A stretch of 64,000 bases of DNA from Caldisericota bacterium (GTDB lineage Bacteria > Caldisericota > JANLFM01). The notes below the pieces were generated by a model. The model saw nothing but the letters and a program-made list of their open reading frames with translations, searched no databases and was not told where the DNA came from. Of the stretch, positions 8,775 to 16,848 are shown piece by piece (position 1 is the stretch's first letter; the number at the start of each line of letters is the position of its first letter). The position numbers were made by a program, and so were the translations under genes. The stretch lies in contig JANLFL010000004.1 in NCBI GenBank assembly GCA_024655965.1, positions 70,084-134,083 of the forward strand. Direction: 5' to 3'.

Positions 8775-9947
8775 TCAAAAAGGAACTAGGTTTTCCCCGG
8801 GAAATTGGCTTTGAATGCCAAAAAGGTTTAAGACGGTCTTGCCAATATCAGAAAAGGTCTTCCTCTCCCCCAGGGGTCCCCCGGTTTTCCCCTTCAAATA
8901 TAAAAGAAGGGGGACTCTTTCCCTGGTATGATCGGTGTGTTTCCGAAAAGTAGGATCGTTTCCGTGGTCGGCGGTGATGATCATCAAATCATCCTCCTGG
9001 AGTTCCCGATAAAAGCCTTCCAGGAACTTGTCCACCTCCTCTAACCCACGGACGAATTTTTCAGGCAATCTCCGGTGCCCCCAAAGAGTATCGAAGTCCC
9101 CCAAATTTGCGAAAGCAAAACCTGGTTGTTCGTTTTCCAGCCATTTACTTAAAGCGCCCATCGTATCCTGGTTATTGCCCGTGTGAAAAGAAACGGTAAT
9201 TCCCCTTCCCCCAAAGACGTCGTCCACCTTTCCAAAGGAAAAGACCCGGATCCCCCTTTCTGAAAGAAGATCCAAAACTGTAGGGTAAGGAGGGGGAAGA
9301 GGAAAATCTTTCCGATTTGCGGTGCGAGCGAAGTTTCCCGGTTCTCCAACAAAAGGCCGGGCGATGACCCTCAATACCGCATGCTCCCCCTTAAGCATGG
9401 AGCGGGCAATTTGACAAAAAGAATAGAGAGTTTGAATGGGGACTATCTCCTCGTGGCAGGCAATCTGAAAAACAGAATCAGCGGAGGTGTACACGATCGG
9501 ATAACCAGTCCTCATATGCTCCTCGCCCAGTTGCTTGATAATCTCTGTCCCCGAGGCAGCGATATTTCCCAGGGTCTTCCTTCCTATTCTTTGCTCGAAT
9601 TCCGCGATAATTTCCCGGGGAAATCCTTGGGGGTAGGTGGGAAACGGTTTTTCCGTGATGATCCCCATCATCTCCCAGTGACCGATGATCGTATCCTTCC
9701 CCCAAGAGGCTTCCCTCATGGTACCCCAATAGGCTATTGGGGAAGGATTGGATTCCAGAAACCCATTTCCTAAAATATTCCCCAAGCCACTTTTTTGAAA
9801 GAAGGGAAGGTCAAAAATGGGGACTTCCTTCAGGGAGTTGAGCAGGGTGTTTGAACCCTCATCGCCATAAAGGATTGCGTCCGGAAGGGCCCCAACTCCT
9901 ACTCCGTCAAGGACTATCAGGATTATTCTTTGAAAGGTTTCTTTCAT
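8775..9947 (-). CDS. deoB: Phosphopentomutase
   Basis: The 390-residue cytosolic enzyme interconverts ribose-1-phosphate (or deoxyribose-1-phosphate) and the 5-phosphate, linking nucleoside salvage to the pentose phosphate pathway. It belongs to the alkaline phosphatase superfamily. The metal aspartate is in IVLDGVGVGALPDA (Asp14), the phosphorylated threonine in GKDTIIGHWEMMG (Thr86), and the second metal site in TADHGNDPT with HTDHTRE after it. The length fits the family. Its N-terminal coding sequence overlaps the Nudix gene's 3' end by 41 bases, an unusually long overlap that suggests strong coupling. Confidence 0.96.
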   Translation of the reverse strand: MKETFQRIILIVLDGVGVGALPDAILYGDEGSNTLLNSLKEVPIFDLPFFQKSGLGNILGNGFLESNPSPIAYWGTMREASWGKDTIIGHWEMMGIITEKPFPTYPQGFPREIIAEFEQRIGRKTLGNIAASGTEIIKQLGEEHMRTGYPIVYTSADSVFQIACHEEIVPIQTLYSFCQIARSMLKGEHAVLRVIARPFVGEPGNFARTANRKDFPLPPPYPTVLDLLSERGIRVFSFGKVDDVFGGRGITVSFHTGNNQDTMGALSKWLENEQPGFAFANLGDFDTLWGHRRLPEKFVRGLEEVDKFLEGFYRELQEDDLMIITADHGNDPTFRKHTDHTRERVPLLLYLKGKTGGPLGERKTFSDIGKTVLNLFGIQSQFPGENLVPF

Positions 9948-10455
9948 TGAGGTACATCAGGGCCAAAAGGGTCTTCCCATCGAAAGGCTGGGAAGGCTTT
10001 ATCATCCTGTTCAATTCCTCGAGAGAGAAAAATGAAAAGGTGATTTCCTCGTCAGCTTCAAGTTTTGGCTGTTTCTCCACCAGACCCTGGGCCAGAAATA
10101 GATGGATAACTTCGTTAGAGTATCCCGGGGAAGGAAAAAAGGAAAATAAAAATTGCCAAATTTTGGCCTCATAACCAGTCTCTTCAAGAAGCTCCCTTTG
10201 GGCGCATTTCAAAGGGTTCTCCCCCTTCTCCAATTTTCCGGCAGGGATTTCCCAAGTGAAATCCCGCAAGGCCGTGCGATATTGCCTGACCAGCAAGACC
10301 TGATTTTGAGAATTAAGGGCGATTACAGCCACCGCACCGGGATGGTAAATGACTTCCCTCGTGGTGCGAAAACCAGAAGGCATTAGAACTTCGAGAACCT
10401 CAAGGGAAAGCAATTTGCCTTTGTATACCAGGTTTTGTTTGATCCTTTTTTCCAT
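9907..10455 (-). CDS. Nudix hydrolase, ADP-ribose pyrophosphatase type
   Basis: The 182-residue protein has a full Nudix box from Gly73 to about Ala97 (GKLEKGEN...RELLEETGYEA), the site that binds magnesium and cleaves nucleoside diphosphates linked to another group. The preceding WEIPAGK and QYR segments are typical of the NudF/ADP-ribose pyrophosphatase group, which releases AMP and ribose-5-phosphate. It sits one base from the peptidase stop upstream and overlaps deoB. ADP-ribose hydrolysis feeding ribose-5-phosphate to the phosphopentomutase side is plausible but not shown. Substrate cannot be fixed from sequence alone. Confidence 0.88.
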   Translation of the reverse strand: MEKRIKQNLVYKGKLLSLEVLEVLMPSGFRTTREVIYHPGAVAVIALNSQNQVLLVRQYRTALRDFTWEIPAGKLEKGENPLKCAQRELLEETGYEAKIWQFLFSFFPSPGYSNEVIHLFLAQGLVEKQPKLEADEEITFSFFSLEELNRMIKPSQPFDGKTLLALMYLNERNLSKNNPDSP

Positions 10456-10456
10456 C

Positions 10457-11539
10457 CTAAGCTTTCAAGACGATCTCTTTTAAAAGACGGGATAAATCAA
10501 CCATCTGGGAAATTGAGACCTCTTCCTCCCGGGTATGGGGGTATTCATAACCGCAGCTCAAAACCAGGGACTTCCGACCTTTGAAATTAAAAACGTTGGC
10601 ATCCGAAGCTCCACCGGCGGCAACGAGCTTCAAACTGGAACCAATTGAGGAGAGGGCTTCCTTTAGAATGAGGATAATATCATCGTCCTCTTTTAGGGTG
10701 TACCCTTCGTATTCCCTCCGGCAATCGATCTCTACCCTGGCTCCCACGCTAATCGCCGCTTCCTCTGCTGCTTGGAGCATCAATTGAGTTTGCTTTTCAA
10801 GCTTCTGGGGATTCCGGGACCGTGCTTCTCCTTTCATCTCCGCAAAGTCGGCCACGATGTTCGTGGCCCTCCCTCCGGAAATAATCCCGATGTTCGCCGT
10901 GGTCTCGGAATCGATTCGACCCAAGGGCATGTTAGAGATGGCCATTGCCAGAGCCTGAATTGCGGAAATCCCTTTTTCCGGTTCGCTTCCAGCATGAGCG
11001 GCTTTCCCGAAAAAGCGGAAATGGAACTCGTTAGCAAAAGGAGCGGAATAAACCGCCAAACCAATGGGTCCTGAATAGTCAAGGACGAAAAAAAATTGGG
11101 ATCTGGCTTTGCCAAGGTCGAAATTCTTTGCCCCGATCAGCCCGATCTCCTCCTGAACCGTGAGCAAGACCTCCACATCCCCATGGCTAACCCCCTCCTC
11201 TTTCAACGAGTGGAGCATCTCCAGTAGGGCTGTGGTTGCAGCTTTGTCATCCGCACCCAGAATCTGACTTCCGTTGGCCTTGATTTTGTCCCCATCAATG
11301 TAATATTTCACCGGGTCGGTGGGGACTGTATCCATGTGAGCGCAAAAGAGGACAGGCTTCTTTCCCGTTGTATTTCCCGGGAGAATGGCAAAAATGTTCC
11401 CGAATGAGTCCTTTTCCACGGACAGCCCGAGATCTTTTAAACGAGTTTCCAGGTATTGGGAAAATTCTTCCTCATTTCCTGAAACCGATGGAATATTTAT
11501 TTGCTTGACGAATTCCTCAATGATTCGTTCCCGGTTCAT
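10457..11539 (-). CDS. M20 family peptidase (PepT-like)
   Basis: The 360-residue zinc metallopeptidase of clan MH has the metal-binding AHMDTVP (His/Asp), the bridging aspartate in ILGADDKAA, and the catalytic glutamate pair in TVQEEIGL. The lid/dimerisation domain is inserted at about 170-280. Overall it resembles tripeptidase T and the YqjE/PepT-like group, which cleave amino-terminal residues from short peptides in the cytoplasm. It starts 16 bases after the oxidoreductase gamma gene. Because the window also encodes a peptide importer and 2-oxoacid oxidation, a role in peptide catabolism is reasonable. An acylase or dipeptidase activity is the alternative. Confidence 0.85.
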   Translation of the reverse strand: MNRERIIEEFVKQINIPSVSGNEEEFSQYLETRLKDLGLSVEKDSFGNIFAILPGNTTGKKPVLFCAHMDTVPTDPVKYYIDGDKIKANGSQILGADDKAATTALLEMLHSLKEEGVSHGDVEVLLTVQEEIGLIGAKNFDLGKARSQFFFVLDYSGPIGLAVYSAPFANEFHFRFFGKAAHAGSEPEKGISAIQALAMAISNMPLGRIDSETTANIGIISGGRATNIVADFAEMKGEARSRNPQKLEKQTQLMLQAAEEAAISVGARVEIDCRREYEGYTLKEDDDIILILKEALSSIGSSLKLVAAGGASDANVFNFKGRKSLVLSCGYEYPHTREEEVSISQMVDLSRLLKEIVLKA

Positions 11540-11554
11540 CCCTTGCCTCCTTGT

Positions 11555-12097
11555 CTAATTTCTTTTTACCAGTTCCCTTCCTCTTTTCAAAGCCTCCTTA
11601 TTCAGGGGTAAAAATTTGGCTTTTGCCCCGGTCATAAATTTTTCCAGGATTTTCTCAATTGAAGAGAAATCCACTGGTTTTAACTTTTCCACGTATGCCC
11701 CCAGGAGGACTAAATTCGCCACCTGGGTGGAACCTATTTCCTGGGCGATTTCGGTTGCCGGGATCAAAAGGATATCGATATCCCCTCTTTGGGAAGGTAT
11801 ATCGACCAGGGAGGTGTTCACGAAAAGAAATCCTCCCGGAGCGACCAGAGGTTCAAACTTGAAAAAAGAGGGCTTGTTTAAAACGATGGCGGTTTGAGGC
11901 CGGGAAAGAATGGGAGAAGTAATGGGCTCATCAGAAATGACCACCTGGCAATTGGCGGTCCCTCCCCTCATTTCGGGACCATATGAAGGAAACCAGGTAG
12001 CCTCCTTCCCTTCCAAAGCCGCAGCGTAAGCCAATAACTGCCCCATCAACATCACGCCTTGCCCACCGAATCCAGCGCAAACAAGTTCAAAAACCAT
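11555..12097 (-). CDS. 2-oxoacid:ferredoxin oxidoreductase, gamma subunit
   Basis: About 180 residues starting MVFELVCAGFGGQGVML, the conserved N-terminus of the gamma (catalytic-domain) subunit. I chose the ATG at 12097 because it overlaps the beta stop as TAATG and has GGAGG nearby; a longer frame reaches upstream into beta. Segments such as PSYGPEMRGGTANCQVVIS are family hallmarks. With alpha, beta and the ferredoxin-like delta it forms the four-subunit enzyme that oxidises 2-oxoacids to acyl-CoA and reduces ferredoxin. It is the last subunit gene of the cluster. Confidence 0.93.
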   Translation of the reverse strand: MVFELVCAGFGGQGVMLMGQLLAYAAALEGKEATWFPSYGPEMRGGTANCQVVISDEPITSPILSRPQTAIVLNKPSFFKFEPLVAPGGFLFVNTSLVDIPSQRGDIDILLIPATEIAQEIGSTQVANLVLLGAYVEKLKPVDFSSIEKILEKFMTGAKAKFLPLNKEALKRGRELVKRN

Positions 12098-12852
12098 TAT
12101 TTGCTTCCTCCGACAAATTCTCCCAGGGGGTATACGGGAATCATGTTCTCTTCCAGCCATTTTATCGCCTCAAGGGGCTTTAGCCCCCAGTTGGTGGGAC
12201 AGGCTGAGAGTACTTCCACGAAACCAAACCCCTTTCCCTCAATCTGAACTTGGATTGCTTTTTTAATGGCATTTCTCGCCCTCAAGACCTGGGTTGGGTT
12301 GAAGACCGCCACCCTGGCTATGTAAGCGGGACCGGTGAGGGTTGCCAGCATTTCGGAAACCTTGATCGGATAACCGTTTCTTTCCGGGGATCGCCCGAAA
12401 GGGGTGGTTTCAGTTTTCTGCCCGATCAAAGTAGTGGGGGCCATCTGGCCTCCGGTCATCCCGAAATTGGCATTGTTGATGAAAATGGTGGTGATCCTTT
12501 CTCCCCTTGTGGCGGCATGGACAATTTCAGCGGTGCCAATCGCTGCCAGATCACCATCCCCCTGATATGTTATTACCACGCTTTCAGGTTTTGCCCTTTT
12601 GATGCCTGTGGCAACTGCTGGAGCCCTTCCGTGGGCACACTCCACCGCGTCCACTTCAAAATAATTGTAAATCAGGACGGAGCAACCTACCGGTGCCATG
12701 ATCACCGTTTTCTTTTGAATCCCAAATTCATCGATCACTTCAGCCAATAACCTGTGAACGATGCCGTGATGGCATCCGGGGCAGTAGTGCGTGGGGACAT
12801 CGGCGAGCGATTTGGGCCTTTGATAAAGGGGCTTGTATTCAATCGCACTCAT
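12097..12852 (-). CDS. 2-oxoacid:ferredoxin oxidoreductase, beta subunit (TPP-binding)
   Basis: About 251 residues, starting MSAIEYKPLYQ at an ATG that overlaps the alpha stop (ATGA); a longer upstream extension is just alpha read in another frame. A CPGCHHG motif near the N-terminus resembles the cysteine motif of this subunit family. The thiamine pyrophosphate/magnesium motif runs from YQGDGDLAAIG to NNANFGMTGGQ, as in the beta chains of 2-oxoglutarate and 2-ketoisovalerate oxidoreductases. Together with Ptb/Buk just upstream in the directon, branched-chain or similar 2-oxoacids are the likeliest substrates. 2-oxoglutarate remains possible. Confidence 0.94.
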   Translation of the reverse strand: MSAIEYKPLYQRPKSLADVPTHYCPGCHHGIVHRLLAEVIDEFGIQKKTVIMAPVGCSVLIYNYFEVDAVECAHGRAPAVATGIKRAKPESVVITYQGDGDLAAIGTAEIVHAATRGERITTIFINNANFGMTGGQMAPTTLIGQKTETTPFGRSPERNGYPIKVSEMLATLTGPAYIARVAVFNPTQVLRARNAIKKAIQVQIEGKGFGFVEVLSACPTNWGLKPLEAIKWLEENMIPVYPLGEFVGGSK

Positions 12853-13910
12853 TGGTTTTCCTCCAGGGATAAAATAAACTCCAGGATTTCGGAGGGAGTA
12901 AAAACCGTTCCCCCCGGTTTCCCCTTGAAGATAATTGGTCGGGAATTGCAAACCTGAAGTTTAACGTCTTCAACCATCTGTCCGGCATTCATTTCCAGGA
13001 CGAGGAACCTTCGGGCCTGAGGAATGACCTTCTTAAACGGCTCCTGGGGAAAAGGCCACAAAGTTATGGGGCGGATGAGACCGGCTTTGATTCCCCTCTT
13101 GCGGGCTTCCTCAATTGATTTCTTCGCCACCCTGGCAACTGTTCCAAAACAAACCAGGACAGTTTCAGCCCCTTCCAGCATGTACTCCTCGAATCGGACC
13201 TCGTTTTCCCTCGCTTTTTTAAACTTCTCCTGGAGGGCCCAGTTGTACTTTTCTAGGTTTTCCGGGATCAAATCCAGGGACTTGATAATGTTTTTGGGTC
13301 TCCCCTCTGCTATTCCCACAGCCCAGGGCTTGGGAGGAAGGTCTCGAGGGTCTACCTGGTACTTGAATTCCACAGCTTCCATCATTTGGGCGATAATCCC
13401 GTCAGCGAGAACCATCACGGGATTTCGGTATCGATCTGCGACTTCGAAAGCCTCCTTCATCAAATCGACAAGTTCCTGAATGGTGGATGGCGCGAAGGCC
13501 ACAAGGTTGTAATCCCCATGCCCTCCTCCCTTGGTGGCTTGAAAATAATCCGATTGCGCAGGCCCGATCCCCCCCAAACCTGGACCTCCCCGCATGAAGT
13601 TGACGATCACAGCGGGAAGCTGACAGCCTACCATGTAGGAGATCCCCTCTTGCATTAACGAAATACCCGGGGAGGAGGAGGATGTCATGGCCCTCACCCC
13701 ACTGGCGGATGCCCCTAAAACCATATTAATCGAAGCAACTTCGCTTTCACCCTGGAGATAGACACCTCCAACCTCCGGGAGCCTCCGGGACATGTAACCC
13801 GCCACTTCGTTTTGGGGGGTGATGGGGTATCCAAAGAAAAAGCGGCACCCAGCCCTTATTGCCCCTTCCGCACAGGCTTCTGCCCCTTTCATCAGAATTC
13901 TTTCGCCCAT
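12849..13910 (-). CDS. vorB: 2-oxoacid:ferredoxin oxidoreductase, alpha subunit (VorB-like)
   Basis: The 353-residue alpha chain contains the pyrimidine-binding domain (FFFGYPITPQNEVAGYM, then QGESEVASINMVLGAS with the activating glutamate) and the TSSSSPGISLMQEG segment, followed by a transketolase C-terminal-like domain. Length and motifs match the VorB/KorA group rather than the single-chain pyruvate enzymes. It overlaps beta by ATGA and lies three bases from delta. Symbol usage for these subunits differs between databases; here VorB means the ~350-residue alpha chain. Substrate is inferred from context, not from a diagnostic residue. Confidence 0.93.
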   Translation of the reverse strand: MGERILMKGAEACAEGAIRAGCRFFFGYPITPQNEVAGYMSRRLPEVGGVYLQGESEVASINMVLGASASGVRAMTSSSSPGISLMQEGISYMVGCQLPAVIVNFMRGGPGLGGIGPAQSDYFQATKGGGHGDYNLVAFAPSTIQELVDLMKEAFEVADRYRNPVMVLADGIIAQMMEAVEFKYQVDPRDLPPKPWAVGIAEGRPKNIIKSLDLIPENLEKYNWALQEKFKKARENEVRFEEYMLEGAETVLVCFGTVARVAKKSIEEARKRGIKAGLIRPITLWPFPQEPFKKVIPQARRFLVLEMNAGQMVEDVKLQVCNSRPIIFKGKPGGTVFTPSEILEFILSLEENQ

Positions 13911-13913
13911 GAT

Positions 13914-14150
13914 CTACTCCTTCTGGGAAATTTCGGTTTTGACCGGGCGGAATACTTCAATCGCCGCCTCCGGACACATCCTTGCACAGGCCGTACAGGA
14001 TGTACATTTCTCCTCGTCCACCAATTCCACTGGATGATAACCCGAGGAATTTAAACGGTTGGAAAGGGCAAGGACATGAACCGGACAAATGGAAACGCAA
14101 AGTTCACAACTTTTGCAGAGATCTTCTCTGATTAAAACCTTACTCGGCAT
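13914..14150 (-). CDS. 2-oxoacid:ferredoxin oxidoreductase, delta subunit (2[4Fe-4S] ferredoxin)
   Basis: The 78-residue protein has two ferredoxin cysteine motifs, CKSCELCVSICP and CTSCTACARMCP, each binding a [4Fe-4S] cluster. It starts at an ATG preceded by a strong AAAGGAGG site. It is the first of four subunit genes transcribed delta, alpha, beta, gamma, and carries electrons from the thiamine site to free ferredoxin. Confidence 0.95.
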   Translation of the reverse strand: MPSKVLIREDLCKSCELCVSICPVHVLALSNRLNSSGYHPVELVDEEKCTSCTACARMCPEAAIEVFRPVKTEISQKE

Positions 14151-14165
14151 TTTCCTCCTTTCACC

Positions 14166-14870
14166 TCAGGGATGGTAATCCCATGGTGGGCGAATAAAAA
14201 CCTTTAGCGGAAGGAGAGGAAGGTCAAAATTGCCCAGGAAAGGAACAAGGTCCTCTCTCACCGCAAGAAAGAAAATTGGAAGGCAAACCTCTCTGGAGAA
14301 CTCTTCCACGATAGCATGCCCGGAGATTATTATCTTCTCATCGGTTTGTTCTTTCAAGTGAGGATTGGAAACTATCCCCTTAACCTTAATCCCCGTTTGA
14401 AATTCAAGGCTTTGAAGCTGCCCTTTTAAATCCCCGACCTTTCGGGAAAAGGGGCGGTACGGGTTGGCAACAAAGAGAATCAGGGAGGTGGCATCAGGGA
14501 GGAAATCGGTGAACTGGTTTAGGATTTTTGTCCCTTGCCCATCTCCCCCAACATCGATTATCAAACGGCTACCGGAGTTCAGAAAACGGTGAATCTCAGC
14601 AGGAAAGATGGGCAAGTCCGATGTATCCCACTCACCACCCGGGGAAATAAAATTTATCCTCAACCTGCGGATTTCACTTCGGGCATTTCTCAGGCGAAAA
14701 AGGGGCTTAATTATATCAAGGTCGATCAGAGCAACATCCCCATCAAGGCTTAATTTTAAAGCAAGGTTCGCGCTTATCTCGCTTTTTCCGGCTCCAGAAG
14801 GTCCGGCCAGGACAATCACTTTGGGGAAAATTTCAGGGTCAATGCCTGCGTTCATTTCCTTGGGAAACAA
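14166..14870 (-). CDS. P-loop ATPase of unknown function (MinD/ParA-like fold)
   Basis: The 234-residue protein starts MFPKEMNAGIDPEIFPK and has a Walker A GPSGAGKSE near residues 22-30. A switch-like LIDLDIIKP follows near 50-58, and a second acidic strand LIIDVGGDGQGTKIL lies near 100-114. This is the arrangement of SIMIBI-class NTPases such as MinD, ParA and CobQ-type proteins, but the deviant KGGxGK signature of true MinD/ParA is missing. No membrane segment or DNA-binding domain is visible. It sits between ptb and the oxidoreductase delta subunit with 15- and 21-base gaps, so it belongs to the fermentation operon. A maturation or cofactor-insertion role is a guess. Confidence 0.7.
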   Translation of the reverse strand: MFPKEMNAGIDPEIFPKVIVLAGPSGAGKSEISANLALKLSLDGDVALIDLDIIKPLFRLRNARSEIRRLRINFISPGGEWDTSDLPIFPAEIHRFLNSGSRLIIDVGGDGQGTKILNQFTDFLPDATSLILFVANPYRPFSRKVGDLKGQLQSLEFQTGIKVKGIVSNPHLKEQTDEKIIISGHAIVEEFSREVCLPIFFLAVREDLVPFLGNFDLPLLPLKVFIRPPWDYHP

Positions 14871-14891
14871 CCATCGGTGATTTCTGGGTAT

Positions 14892-15806
14892 TCAATTTGA
14901 TTTCTTTCCCTTCTGGATAAGTAAAGCGACCGCAATTGAGAAGAGTTTTGACTCCGGAGGGTCAACGCGGGAAACGAGGACGATGGGCACAGAAGCTCCC
15001 TGGACTACACCAGCCATCACCCCCCCGGCGATGTGGACCAGGGACTTACCCAGCAGGTTTCCGGCTTCAATATTGGGAACAAGGAGAATATCAGCCTGAC
15101 CTTCAACCGGGCTCTCGATTCCCTTTTCCTTCAAAGCCTGGGGAGAGAGGGCGTTATCCAGAGCAAGGGGGCCATCGACAATGCAGCCGGAGACTTGCTT
15201 CCTCCTCCACATTCCGGAGATAATGGCTGCATCAGTGGTCGAGGGAATTTCCTGGTTGATTGTCTCCAGAGAGGCAAGGAGGGCAACTTTTGGCAAGGAA
15301 ATGCCCAGGGCATGGCAAACGCTCACGGCGTTTTTAAGTATTTCAAGTTTCTGAGAGAGGTTCGGAAGGACAACCATCCCCCCATCAGTCAAGAATAGCA
15401 GGCGATCAAACCCTGGAACCTGAAAAATGGCTACGTGAGAAAGGAACTGACCGGATACCAAGCCTTTTTCCTTGTGGAGGACCGCCTTCAGGAAAACAGG
15501 GGTAGGAAGAAACCCTTTAATCAAGATCCCCTGATTGGCTTCCCGGCAGAACTCAACTGCTTTCAAGGCGCTTTGTTCTGGGGTTGGACAATCCTCAATT
15601 GAATACCCCTCAAGATCGATGTTCAGGTTTCGAGCAATAGATATAATTTTCTCCTTATTTCCAAAAAGATGAGGGGCAATCAAGCCCATTTCCCGTGCCT
15701 CTTCAATCCCCTTTAAGGTATCCTCCTCTTCAGGACACACCACAACCGCAACGGACCTTTCCAATTCCTTCGCCCTCGAAAGGGCTTGAGCAAAATTTCT
15801 AATCAT
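14892..15806 (-). CDS. ptb: Phosphate butyryltransferase
   Basis: The 304-residue cytosolic enzyme transfers the acyl group from butyryl-CoA or branched acyl-CoA to phosphate, giving the acyl-phosphate used by butyrate kinase. It belongs to the phosphate acetyl/butyryltransferase fold. Visible family segments are IIKGFLPTPVFLKAVL-like, an FLTDGGMVVLPN strand, and the C-terminal VPNIEAGNLLGKSL and GVVQGASVPIVLVSRVD. The length is typical of Ptb and shorter than Pta. Its ATG overlaps the end of buk by 8 bases. The pair is the standard substrate-level phosphorylation module. Confidence 0.93.
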   Translation of the reverse strand: MIRNFAQALSRAKELERSVAVVVCPEEEDTLKGIEEAREMGLIAPHLFGNKEKIISIARNLNIDLEGYSIEDCPTPEQSALKAVEFCREANQGILIKGFLPTPVFLKAVLHKEKGLVSGQFLSHVAIFQVPGFDRLLFLTDGGMVVLPNLSQKLEILKNAVSVCHALGISLPKVALLASLETINQEIPSTTDAAIISGMWRRKQVSGCIVDGPLALDNALSPQALKEKGIESPVEGQADILLVPNIEAGNLLGKSLVHIAGGVMAGVVQGASVPIVLVSRVDPPESKLFSIAVALLIQKGKKSN

Positions 15807-16848
15807 AATCTTTCGGTTGCTCCTCTCCTTTCAATACCCTCAAGGCTCCCAAAGCCAAAGCCCTCATTTCACCTTCTCCCGGTTTTATGACAGCCGGGGC
15901 AATGAAAGAAATCCTTTCTACAATCCAGGGAACGAGGACCGTGGAATAAGCCAGCCCCCCGGTGATGATCACCCGATCAACTTTCCCCTTCAAGACGGTG
16001 GCCATCGCACCAATCTCCTTAGAAATCTGATAAGCCATCGCCTGGTAGACCTCTAAGGCGTAGGAGTCCCCCTGAGAAATCCTCCTCTCAACCTCACGGG
16101 CATCGTTAGTCCCCAGATATGCCGAAAGGCCTCCTTTTTTGGTCATCCGGGTGATTAATTCCTTCTCAGTAAACTTCCCGGAGAAAGCGAGCCGGACGAG
16201 GTCAACTGTGGGTAGAGCTCCCGCCCTCTCGGGGGAGAATGGCCCCCCCTGGTTTGCGTCGTTGGCATCCACAATTCTCCCGCTCTCAAGAGGGACAACG
16301 GAAATCCCGCCCCCAAGGTGGGCGACAACAAAATTGCACTCCTCAATCTTTTTTCCCATTTCCTTTGCCACGTCCCTGGCCACGGCTTTGATGTTCAAAG
16401 CATGGGAAAGAGCCCTCCGGGGAATCTCTGGAAGCCCGGAATACCTGGCAAGAGGGCTGAATTCGTCAACAGATACGGGATCGACTATGAAAGCTGGAAT
16501 TCCAAATTGACGGGAGATGGCATCTGCAATAAAGGCCCCAAGGTTGGAGGCATGGTGAGCCTGGGGTCGAAGCCTCAAATCCTCGAGCATCCGGGGGTTC
16601 ACCTTAAAGGTCCCGGAGGGCAGGGGCTTCAATAACCCTCCCCTGGCGACAACCGCGTCAAAATCCTCGAGCCCTTCCTGGGACATCCAGGAACGAAGGT
16701 CAGAAAGCCTTTCTGGAAGTTCTTCCAAGATTTCGAGTTTGCTCTCCCGGTGGTAAAGGGTCTTCTCCTTGAGGCAATTTTCATCCTCATAATAGGCGAT
16801 CTTGGTGGAGGTGGACCCCGGGTTTATGACCAAAATTTTCCACCCCAT
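15799..16848 (-). CDS. buk: Butyrate kinase (branched-chain acyl kinase)
   Basis: The 349-residue ASKHA-fold kinase converts acyl-phosphate plus ADP to the free acid plus ATP. The phosphate-1 motif is ILVINPGSTSTKIAYYE at the N-terminus. AHLGGGISV (near 175-183) forms the central nucleotide-binding loop, and the C-terminal VIITGGLAYS completes the adenosine site. Length and order (recN stop overlapping its ATG by one base, then ptb) are clear. With the ferredoxin oxidoreductase downstream it would conserve energy from valine, leucine, isoleucine or butyrate-type acyl-CoA. Acetate kinase is unlikely because family-specific length and partner gene are those of Buk. Confidence 0.95.
   Translation of the reverse strand: MGWKILVINPGSTSTKIAYYEDENCLKEKTLYHRESKLEILEELPERLSDLRSWMSQEGLEDFDAVVARGGLLKPLPSGTFKVNPRMLEDLRLRPQAHHASNLGAFIADAISRQFGIPAFIVDPVSVDEFSPLARYSGLPEIPRRALSHALNIKAVARDVAKEMGKKIEECNFVVAHLGGGISVVPLESGRIVDANDANQGGPFSPERAGALPTVDLVRLAFSGKFTEKELITRMTKKGGLSAYLGTNDAREVERRISQGDSYALEVYQAMAYQISKEIGAMATVLKGKVDRVIITGGLAYSTVLVPWIVERISFIAPAVIKPGEGEMRALALGALRVLKGEEQPKDYD

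Noticed and set aside
12849-12951. Longer N-terminal extension of the oxidoreductase beta subunit
   Set aside because: It is alpha coding sequence in another frame; the ATGA start gives the family N-terminus.
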